This document shows positions 1 through 5,567 of a stretch of DNA of 23,667 nucleotides, one piece after another. Under the pieces are notes generated by a model. That model was not told where the DNA came from. It made no database searches and saw only the letters and a program-made list of their open reading frames with translations. Source of the stretch: DASVAL01 sp035649575 (GTDB lineage Bacteria > Planctomycetota > UBA1135 > UBA2386). The stretch is taken from contig DASRJH010000147.1 of the NCBI GenBank assembly GCA_035649575.1, positions 1 through 23,667 on the forward strand, written 5' to 3'. How positions within the stretch are numbered: the stretch's first letter is position 1; each line of letters opens with the position of its first letter. The translations under genes and the position numbers were made by a program.

Positions 1-527
1 AGGGGCACGCCGAGGCGCAGCTGACCGTGCTGGTCGAGCTGCCCACGGATCAGGCCCAGGAGGAGCAAAGCTGATGCCCGCAGACTGCGTTCTCGATCGG
101 TGCGGTCGAGGCGCAGGCGCTGACGATGCAGCTCCCAGCGAGCCGCCAGGGCCTCCGGAACGACGCTCAGCTGGCCGGCATCGTTGGTCATCGCCCCGAC
201 AGCGAGCGCGTGCCGAACGCCTCGGCGCACGGCGTCGACGTGCCACCCGAGCTCGCCGGCGATCGCGCGCAGTGACGGTGCGCCGGGATGCGAAGCGCCA
301 GGCATCGCCTGGCCGTCGGCGCGCAGGCCGCACAGCGCACCTGCAGCGCCGAGAACGAGCGCCAGCTCGGGCGGATCGCTGGGCACGTGCCCGACGAGCA
401 GCGTGTCGAACTGCGGCACGCGCTTGCCGCTGGCTCGAGGCGGCGTTCGCGCGGCCTGGCGGCTTGAAGCCCTTGCCGGCCGGCTGGCATCGTGATCGAC
501 GCCGGGTCGGTTGCTACGGTGCTGCAC
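1..527 (-). CDS. Winged-helix/HTH-like protein of unknown function (partial, C-terminus outside window)
   Basis: An uninterrupted minus-strand frame runs from a GTG at 527 through the window edge, giving 175 residues so far. The GTG follows a strong GGGAGG ribosome binding site at a good distance. The first 35 residues are basic and probably disordered. From about residue 40 the sequence is ordered (VPQFDTLLVGHVPSDPPELA), and residues 85-112 (SLRAIAGELGWHVDAVRRGV) read like a helix-turn-helix followed by a wing. A second helical region (about 125-165) follows. The start overlaps the end of the small gene upstream (stop at 514), so the two are probably co-translated. The position beside recombinase debris suggests a replication, regulatory or cargo gene of a mobile element, but I do not recognise the family. 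High confidence that it codes, low confidence on function. Confidence 0.6.
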   Translation of the reverse strand, partial: MQHRSNRPGVDHDASRPARASSRQAARTPPRASGKRVPQFDTLLVGHVPSDPPELALVLGAAGALCGLRADGQAMPGASHPGAPSLRAIAGELGWHVDAVRRGVRHALAVGAMTNDAGQLSVVPEALAARWELHRQRLRLDRTDRERSLRASALLLLGLIRGQLDQHGQLRLGVP

Positions 528-756
528 CGCGACCTCCCTCGCTACCCAACGTCGAGTTCGCCTGTGCGGCCCGTTCCGACTTGCTCCCGGTGCGGGCCGC
601 GTCGTTCCCGGCGGCAGCCGCGGCGAGCCTCAGCAGGTCGGCCAGCAGGTCACGCGGCAGCGGCGGCGACCCGGCGGCAATCACCGCGCGCACGGCATCG
701 CGCAGCTTGTCCACGGGTCCGGGCACAAGCTGCCGCGCGACCGGGTCGGTTCCCAT
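514..756 (-). CDS. Small hypothetical protein (80 aa)
   Basis: The start is ATG at 756, preceded by AGGTG at a suitable distance, and the stop is TAG at 514. The central part (PVDKLRDAVRAVIAAG, then PRDLLADLLRLAAAAAG) predicts two amphipathic helices, flanked by flexible Ala/Gly/Ser-rich ends. No known domain is recognised. Its last 14 bases overlap the GTG start of the next minus-strand gene, which argues for translational coupling. The same frame stays open upstream to about 906, across the hairpin at 787-822, so a longer form or a fused recombinase tail cannot be excluded. Confidence 0.45.
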   Translation of the reverse strand: MGTDPVARQLVPGPVDKLRDAVRAVIAAGSPPLPRDLLADLLRLAAAAAGNDAARTGSKSERAAQANSTLGSEGGRGAAP

Positions 757-786
757 GGGGGCACCTGTGGGGGCGGAACCGCCGTC

Positions 787-822
787 GCCGACAGAAACCG
801 CGCAGCTGCGCGGTTTGTCGGC
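787..822. repeat. Long GC-rich hairpin with a 2-nt asymmetry
   Basis: Two 17-base arms (GCCGACAAACCGCGCAG and its complement) meet at a central CAGCTG. The left arm carries two extra bases (GA at about 794-795). There is no T-run on either side, so it is not a classic intrinsic terminator. It lies between the tRNA-like 3' end and the small gene starting at 756, and could be a terminator-like stem or part of a recombination site. Confidence 0.6.
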
Positions 823-835
823 AGTGGGTTCCTGC

Positions 836-858
836 TTCGACTCCTGCAACGCCCACCA
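836..858 (+). other. Orphan tRNA 3'-end-like sequence, candidate att core
   Basis: The bases read as a T-loop (TTCGACT), a T-stem 3' strand (CCTGC), a seven-base acceptor 3' strand (AACGCCC), discriminator A and CCA. That matches the layout of a tRNA 3' end. No matching tRNA body lies upstream: the 5' T-stem strand is wrong, and no anticodon arm or GGGCGTT 5' end is seen. A detached tRNA 3' end next to a recombinase remnant is what a phage- or island-type attachment site looks like. On the minus strand it reads WWALQES, a typical antisense translation of tRNA ends. The identification is by layout only. Confidence 0.4.
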
Positions 859-1138
859 ATTCGTCGTCCGGCCAGGAACGGCCAGCAACGGCCACGTTCG
901 GCCCATCTTCTACTCCGGCCTGCACTTGCACCGGAGCGACCGAAACCGCGTCCGGACAGTCGCGGCCATCAACGGCCAGCCTCGGCCGCTCATCAACTGT
1001 CACTGGCACCGTCAACGCAGCCGCCGCCGTGATCATCGGGATCGCCATCTTGCAGAGCTCGCGGTGACCATCGGTGAGCGCGTCGAGCTTCGCGTAGGTC
1101 TCGATCGTCAGCTTCGAGTCCGCGTGCCGCATGATCCA
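859..1138 (-). pseudogene. Tyrosine recombinase/phage integrase, C-terminal remnant
   Basis: The minus-strand frame through 1132 reads MRHADSKLTIETYAKLD, the segment of tyrosine recombinases around the last catalytic residues (H-x-LMRHxDxKLTxxTYxxL) just before the catalytic tyrosine region. The rest of the enzyme is missing: a stop in this frame sits only a few codons upstream, and the bases there are the 3' end of the preceding helix-turn-helix gene. The frame stays open downstream, but past about residue 45 the sequence is not recognisable. The right boundary is therefore an estimate, placed at the tRNA-like site. This is a deletion scar, not a functional gene. Confidence 0.6.
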
Positions 1139-1311
1139 CGTTCATCCTTGGGCACGAGCCGGCGAAGCGTGCGCTCGGCGCAGATGCCGAGGGCCTGCAC
1201 CTCGTTGTAGTCGAGCACGATCTTCTCGTGCAGCAGCACCTCCACGGTGCGCGGCCTGGCTGCGCTCGCGGCCACCGGTGATGGATCGGTGCGAAGGGGA
1301 GAGGCGCTCAC
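1108..1311 (-). CDS. AlpA/excisionase-like HTH protein, C-terminally truncated (67 aa)
   Basis: The start is GTG at 1311, within a GTGA overlap with the stop of the upstream regulator and with a GAGAGGG ribosome binding site. Residues about 35-55 (LDYNEVQALGICAERTLRRL) fit the DNA-binding helices of AlpA/MerR-type excisionase regulators. These usually continue into a wing of the form GxFPxPxRxGxxxRW. Here the protein leaves that pattern directly after LVPKDE and ends in a short out-of-family tail (RGSCGTRTRS) encoded by sequence that in another frame is integrase. It probably lost its wing in the deletion that removed most of the integrase, so its activity is doubtful. Confidence 0.5.
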   Translation of the reverse strand: MSASPLRTDPSPVAASAARPRTVEVLLHEKIVLDYNEVQALGICAERTLRRLVPKDERGSCGTRTRS

Positions 1312-1565
1312 GAAGCCCTCTCTCGACGAAGACGAGTAGCGACCAGCTTGCGCCAGTTGCCACCGTTCGCCCACAGCTCGACCTCGCGAGTGATGAACTG
1401 CCGCTTGCGGCCGCTGCCAGCACCATTCACGGAGGGCAGCGCGATGCGCGGCGGGAAGTCGCCGCGCGCTTCGAGCGCGGCAAGGGTGTTGGAACTGACG
1501 TCGATCAGTTGACAGACGTCGCGCTGCGACAAGCGCAGCTTCGGAAGGGACGGATGGTCGGACAC
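1308..1565 (-). CDS. AlpA-like helix-turn-helix regulator (85 aa)
   Basis: The start is GTG at 1565 with AGGGGG seven bases upstream. The frame is open further upstream, but that part looks non-coding. Residues about 10-30 (LSQRDVCQLIDVSSNTLAAL) form a helix-turn-helix, followed by EARGDFPPRIALPS and KRQFITREVELWANG, the wing and specificity-helix pattern of AlpA/excisionase-type regulators. Unlike its downstream partner it looks complete. The stop overlaps the start of the second helix-turn-helix gene by four bases, so the two are translationally coupled. Proteins of this type commonly regulate integrase or excision in small integrative elements; that role here is inferred from context. Confidence 0.65.
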   Translation of the reverse strand: MSDHPSLPKLRLSQRDVCQLIDVSSNTLAALEARGDFPPRIALPSVNGAGSGRKRQFITREVELWANGGNWRKLVATRLRRERAS

Positions 1566-1829
1566 GGACAGGCCCCCTGTCGACGACGGACGCCCGCTTC
1601 TGATGTCGTGTCCCACCGCGCTGTGGCCGCTGCGGAAGGTCCTCGCGACCGTCTCTCCGCAACAGCCCGCACCCGAACTGGGGTATTCACCCGAAGCGCC
1701 CATGCCATGGCGGCTGCCGTGCACTCGACGACGCCGTCACCGCTTCGCGAGGAAGCGTCCCGAGCCATCCCGCATCGACGTGCGGTTCGCGCCAGTGGCT
1801 CAACACCTGCCAGCGCGGTTGGCGTTCAC
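1566..1829 (-). other. Leader or decayed coding region between small genes
   Basis: No confident gene is seen. A 48-codon minus-strand frame from a CTG at 1833 to a stop at 1687 has coding-like composition, with segments such as RWQVLSHWREPHVDAGWLG. Its only starts are CTG at 1833, touching the stop of the upstream small gene, and GTG at 1806, both without a ribosome binding site. It may be a gene fragment or the untranslated leader of the helix-turn-helix pair. Confidence 0.3.
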
Positions 1830-2000
1830 TCAGGCGACTTGCTCGCCGTTGCCATTGCGATCATCGTGAGGCCGGCCCACCGGCTGCACGAGTTCGCCTG
1901 GCAATGGACATGCATCCTGAGAGCCGCGCAGCACGCGGCCGACCAACGGCGCGAGCAGGATCGCCCCGAGGCACCAGAGCAGTAGGATCGTGGTCGTCAT
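1830..2000 (-). CDS. Short single-pass membrane protein (56 aa)
   Basis: The start is ATG at 2000 and the stop is TGA at 1830. Residues 4-23 (ILLLWCLGAILLAPLVGRVL) form one hydrophobic helix starting almost at the N-terminus, followed by a polar tail of about 33 residues rich in Gly, Asp, Asn and Pro. The shape is that of a small inner-membrane peptide or of an uncleaved signal anchor. No clear Shine-Dalgarno sequence precedes it. It stands alone downstream of the aldehyde dehydrogenase and upstream of the helix-turn-helix genes. I do not recognise a family. The clean hydrophobic segment and codon use favour a real gene. Confidence 0.45.
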   Translation of the reverse strand: MTTTILLLWCLGAILLAPLVGRVLRGSQDACPLPGELVQPVGRPHDDRNGNGEQVA

Positions 2001-2161
2001 GTGGTGTCAGAGATTAGCAGGGTCCGGTCTTTTGGCACCATTCGCTACGATCGGATGTTGCCAGACCGGCTCGCCCGATGTCCGATATCTTCGGATACCA
2101 CCGGGTTCTTCAGACACTGTCAAGCCAGCAACAAGCCGCGTACTGCTAACCGCAGTCGCTC
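2001..2161 (-). promoter_or_regulatory. Lower-GC intergenic region with inverted repeat and possible promoter
   Basis: This gap is visibly less GC-rich than its surroundings. Read on the minus strand it contains a consensus TTGACA (2118-2123), but the hexamer 17 bases downstream is poor (TGGTAT, 2095-2100). It also contains a short dyad around CCGATATCTTCGG (about 2082-2094) and an inverted repeat with AGACCGG/CCGGTCT arms (2024-2030 and 2063-2069). It could drive the short membrane protein gene. The -10 match is weak, so the promoter call is tentative. Confidence 0.3.
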
Positions 2162-3706
2162 CTAAGCTCCTTCCAGGCCGAAACCACGAGCGACGACGGC
2201 CCGGTCGCCCTGGATGGCCGTGCGTTGCAGGTAGGGCTGCAAACCGCGCAGGCCACCGAGCTCTTCGCCCCCACCGGCGCGGCCAGGCCCGCCGTGAATC
2301 GTAGCCGGAAGCACGGCACCGGGCCCCAACGCCTGCCCGTGCGTCTTCTCGCTGCCGAGCCACACGCGCCCATGCCATGGGGCGATCCCCTGCACGAGCT
2401 GCTCGGTGAACGCGCGGTCGTCGCTGTACGCACTCGCGACCAGCGCACCGCCGCCGCGGTTGCAGAGGTCGCTCGCAGTGGTGACATCACCCGACCAAGG
2501 GAGCACCGTCGCACAGGGTCCGAATACCTCGAGCTCGTGCAGCACTGCGGCATCGTTGCGCCGGGCGCGCAACAGCGTCGGCGGAACGAAGTATCCCTTG
2601 CCCGGCAAGGGGGCTTCGCCGCCGAGCAACACGTCGCTGACTTCGCGCAGGCGCGTGATGCCGGCGCGCACCTCGCGCAGCTGCTCCTGGCTGGCCACGG
2701 GGCCCATGCGAACATCGGTGTCGAGCGGATTGCCGACGCGGACCGCGCGCAGGCGTTCGACGAGCGCGTCCTGCACTTCCGCGACCATGCTCTCGGGCAC
2801 GAGAATACGGCGCACGGCGGTGCACTTCTGGCCCGCCTTCTGCGTCATGTCGACGACGACGTTGCCGAGGAACTGCTCGAAAGTATCGCTGCCGCTCTCG
2901 ACGTCGGGACCCAGCACGGCGGAGTTGATGGAGTCGGCTTCGATGTTCACGCGCACGCCGCGCGCGAGCAGGTTCTTGTTGCCGCGGATCAGGACGCCAG
3001 TCGCCGCACTGCCCGTGAAGGCCACGGCGTCCATCGGCCCGAGCAGGTCGAGCAGACCGGACACGGATCCGGCGACGAACTGGAACGCGCCTTCGGGGAG
3101 CAGACCGCTGCCGACGATCAGCTGCGCGAGTCGGAAGGCGAGCAGCGCACTCGGCGTGCCGGCCTTCTCGATGACCGGGACTCCGGCCAGCAGCGAGCAG
3201 GCGATCTTCTCGCCCATGCCCCAGGCCGGGAAGTTGAAGGCGTTGATGTGCACGGCCACGCCGGGGCGCGGCACGAGGATGTGCTGGCCCCAGAACCGCG
3301 GCGTGCGGCCGAGCTGGACACCCTCGCCATCGGGCAGGCAGTTGCCGGCCGGCAGCGAGGCACCGAGCTGGGCATAGAAGGCCAGCGTGCTCGACGCGCC
3401 ATCGAGGTCGAACTTCGCGTCGCCGCGCGTATTGCCGCCGTTCTTGGCCGAGATCTCGATCAGTTCGTCGCGGTGTTCGTGCAGCTTCTGCGAGAGACCC
3501 TTCAACAGCTCGGCGCGCTGCCGGAACGTGAGCGCGCGCAGCGCAGGGCCACCCTTCGTGCGAGCATGCTGCAGGCACGCGGCGAAGTCGACGCCGCCCG
3601 GCAGCACTTCACCGAGCACGGCTTCCGTGGCGGGATCGTGGAGGGTCCTGGGTTCACCACTGCCAGCGACCCAGCGACCACAAACGTAGCTCTGCAACGA
3701 GATCAT
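2162..3706 (-). CDS. Aldehyde dehydrogenase of the BoxD/PaaZ type
   Basis: This 514-residue protein starts at ATG 3706. It is a full-length aldehyde dehydrogenase fold: AFNFPAWGMGEKIACSLLAG (156-175) with the active-site Asn, the cofactor-site Lys in VIEKAG (181), the TGSAATG dinucleotide loop (231-237), the general base Glu in NIEADSI (256), and the catalytic Cys in QKAGQKCTAVRR (295). These sequences are closest to 3,4-dehydroadipyl-CoA semialdehyde dehydrogenase (BoxD) and to the dehydrogenase domain of PaaZ, which oxidise CoA-linked ring-cleavage semialdehydes. The length matches BoxD, and the C-terminal MaoC hydratase of PaaZ is absent. No other box or paa gene is in the window, so the substrate is open. 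The gene upstream ends 59 bp before it on the same strand. Confidence 0.85.
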   Translation of the reverse strand: MISLQSYVCGRWVAGSGEPRTLHDPATEAVLGEVLPGGVDFAACLQHARTKGGPALRALTFRQRAELLKGLSQKLHEHRDELIEISAKNGGNTRGDAKFDLDGASSTLAFYAQLGASLPAGNCLPDGEGVQLGRTPRFWGQHILVPRPGVAVHINAFNFPAWGMGEKIACSLLAGVPVIEKAGTPSALLAFRLAQLIVGSGLLPEGAFQFVAGSVSGLLDLLGPMDAVAFTGSAATGVLIRGNKNLLARGVRVNIEADSINSAVLGPDVESGSDTFEQFLGNVVVDMTQKAGQKCTAVRRILVPESMVAEVQDALVERLRAVRVGNPLDTDVRMGPVASQEQLREVRAGITRLREVSDVLLGGEAPLPGKGYFVPPTLLRARRNDAAVLHELEVFGPCATVLPWSGDVTTASDLCNRGGGALVASAYSDDRAFTEQLVQGIAPWHGRVWLGSEKTHGQALGPGAVLPATIHGGPGRAGGGEELGGLRGLQPYLQRTAIQGDRAVVARGFGLEGA

Positions 3707-3765
3707 CGGTGGCCGACGATAGCGATGGCCCCGGAACGATGCACGCGCAGCAGTGCCGCGCGCGA

Positions 3766-5445
3766 CTACAGCGTGAGCAACATCGTCCTCGTGTCGCCGA
3801 CACAAGCAGGCAGACCGCCGGGGGTCACGCTGAGGAAGCTCCAGTAGACCGGCAGGCCAGCGAGCCACTGCAGGATCACGGGTGGCAGCGTGAAGACCGC
3901 GGTCGCGCGACCCAACGGATCGAACTGGCCGAAGCCATTGTTCAGGATCCCCCCGCTCGGCGCACTGGCGAGCAGTTGTGTGACCGCATCGATGTTCAAC
4001 GCGACGGGGAAGCCCGGATACCACTCGAAGCCGGGCGTCGTGCCGGTGATCGAAGCAATCGCGAGATACCAGTTGCCGGCTCCCGCGGCACCGACGTCGA
4101 GCTGGACCTGGACCGAGCCGCCCGTGGTCGTGCTCAGATACGGCGGCGACAGCGTCACCGCCGAGCCCGCGACGAAACGGCGGCGCGTCGTGCTCACGTG
4201 CCCCGTGTTGTCCCTGGCCTGCATCGCGGCGACCCATTGCCCGGGATGGCGCGCGAGATCGGCAGCGGTCGCACTGGGTTGCCACGGTGTGTCGAACATG
4301 CGGTCGTTCTCGAAGTCGAAACGAACGTCGAGCGTGGCAGCAGGCTGGTCGAGATCGGTGGTCTGGCTCGGATCGAACGACGAGGTCAGGGTCGGCGACG
4401 ACGTCGTGAACGCCGGCCGCGGCCAGTTGCACCCGGGCACCGCGAACTGGGCCATCTTCGTCCACCACGTCGGGTTGTTGACGAGGAACTGATAGCGGAA
4501 GGCCTGGTAGCCGTTGCCGCTGCCGAGCAGGGCACCCGTGATCGAGGCTTCGATCGTGAGGTCCGTCGTCGTCTCGCCGCCCCCAGTGTAGGTCCTGATC
4601 GTCGGGCAGACCCGGCGCCCCGGCAGACCCGCGTTCGTGCAGGCCGTGCGCGCATACTCGGCGGTCTTGCGCACGTAGGCCTGGTGCAGCGCGTAGCTGT
4701 TGTAGATCGAGCCGTTCGCCGTGTAGGCCATCGGCATGAACACGTCGACGTAGGGCGCGAGATGCTCCCAGTTCTGGCCGAACTGCGTCACGAGCGAGTT
4801 CATCGTCGCCGCGTACGAATTGAAGACGCCGTCGTAGGTCGGGCCGTCGAACGAGTAGCGGTTCGCGATCAGGTAGGCGTGCAACGACAGACTGCCGATG
4901 TGCTGGCGCACGGCGGCGACGAAGTTCGTCACGTTCGCGGCGACGACGCTCGTGCCGCCGACGTAGCGCACGTAGTCCAACGCGATGCCGTCGAGGTCGT
5001 AGACGGGCTGGCCGTTCGGCAACCACGCGTCGACGAAGTAGTCGACGACGTCCAGCAGATACTGGCAATGCGCGGCGTTGTCGGGCTGCACGGTGTCGGC
5101 GAAGCACTTGAGCACGGCGACGACGCGCACGTTCGCGGCGTGGCAAGCGGCGATCAGGTTCTGGAGGTTGATGCCCGCGCCGCCAGGTCGCACGGGGCCC
5201 CATGCGGGATTCCAATCGACGGCGCTGTCGGTGATCCAGAGATCCCCCGTGCTCGGCCCCGTGGCGCGGAACGAGCTCACGTAGAGCGTGTCGATGCCGT
5301 AGGTCTGGCAGTTCCCGACGATCTCCGGGATGCGCGGGTCCATGTTGCCGACCAGGAACGGGAAGACGCCGACGGCGACGTCGAACGACGGGCTCTGCGC
5401 GAGAAGGCAACCGGTGAACGCAAGAGCAGTCAAGCCGTGGAACAT
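3766..5445 (-). CDS. Secreted TIM-barrel glycosidase-like protein with C-terminal beta domain
   Basis: ATG at 5445 (559 aa) is chosen because it puts a signal peptide (FHGLTALAFTGCLLAQS) at the very N-terminus; a GTG at 5475 is an alternative. The N-terminal about 370 residues resemble the putative glycosyl-hydrolase barrels GHL10/DUF4015: strand-like YGIDTLYVSSFR, RVVAVLKCF, and DLDGIALDYVRY (about 150-161), where barrels of this type carry active-site acids. PMAYTANGS follows near residue 245. The last about 130 residues (for example GNWYLAIASITGTTPGF and DPLGRATAVFTLPP) match a beta-rich C-terminal domain frequent in secreted proteins of planctomycetes. The substrate is unknown. The gene is divergent from the secreted protein gene at 5568. 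Confidence 0.6.
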   Translation of the reverse strand: MFHGLTALAFTGCLLAQSPSFDVAVGVFPFLVGNMDPRIPEIVGNCQTYGIDTLYVSSFRATGPSTGDLWITDSAVDWNPAWGPVRPGGAGINLQNLIAACHAANVRVVAVLKCFADTVQPDNAAHCQYLLDVVDYFVDAWLPNGQPVYDLDGIALDYVRYVGGTSVVAANVTNFVAAVRQHIGSLSLHAYLIANRYSFDGPTYDGVFNSYAATMNSLVTQFGQNWEHLAPYVDVFMPMAYTANGSIYNSYALHQAYVRKTAEYARTACTNAGLPGRRVCPTIRTYTGGGETTTDLTIEASITGALLGSGNGYQAFRYQFLVNNPTWWTKMAQFAVPGCNWPRPAFTTSSPTLTSSFDPSQTTDLDQPAATLDVRFDFENDRMFDTPWQPSATAADLARHPGQWVAAMQARDNTGHVSTTRRRFVAGSAVTLSPPYLSTTTGGSVQVQLDVGAAGAGNWYLAIASITGTTPGFEWYPGFPVALNIDAVTQLLASAPSGGILNNGFGQFDPLGRATAVFTLPPVILQWLAGLPVYWSFLSVTPGGLPACVGDTRTMLLTL

Positions 5446-5567
5446 GACCGCGCAGCATGCCGCCTGGTCGGGCACGTGTCACGGGGTGGCGTCTTCCCCC
5501 GGGCAGCGGGGGGTGGCACGAGACGCGCGATCCTCTAACCTTTCCTCATCTCTCTCGGATCTGCCCC
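5446..5567. promoter_or_regulatory. Divergent intergenic region between two secreted-protein genes
   Basis: These 122 bp must hold the 5' regions of both flanking genes. The only structure seen is a GC hairpin at 5496-5512 (CCCCCG/CGGGGG arms). Neither start has a convincing Shine-Dalgarno sequence, and no clear promoter hexamers were found. Confidence 0.35.

Noticed and set aside
3..74. Possible plus-strand gene end at the window edge (...LVELPTDQAQEEQS)
   Set aside because: The minus-strand frame over the same bases is open for 527 bp, with a strong ribosome binding site at its start; only one strand is likely to code.
1107..1135. Second tRNA T-arm-like sequence (GCTTCGAGTCCGCG)
   Set aside because: No CCA at the right distance and the bases encode the conserved integrase MRHADSKLT segment.
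74..1985. Long plus-strand open frames (74-1210, 492-1067, 1131-1985)
   Set aside because: They are Arg/Ser/Ala-rich shadow translations of high-GC DNA, antisense to helix-turn-helix and integrase-like sequence with recognisable motifs.
2162..5482. Single 1106-codon minus-strand gene
   Set aside because: The dehydrogenase starts at ATG 3706. The upstream part of this frame is an Arg-rich shadow of the glycosidase-like gene in another frame.
2225..5538. Plus-strand open frames of 540 and 609 codons
   Set aside because: They are antisense to the aldehyde dehydrogenase and the glycosidase-like gene; compositions are typical of antisense shadows and they show no motifs.
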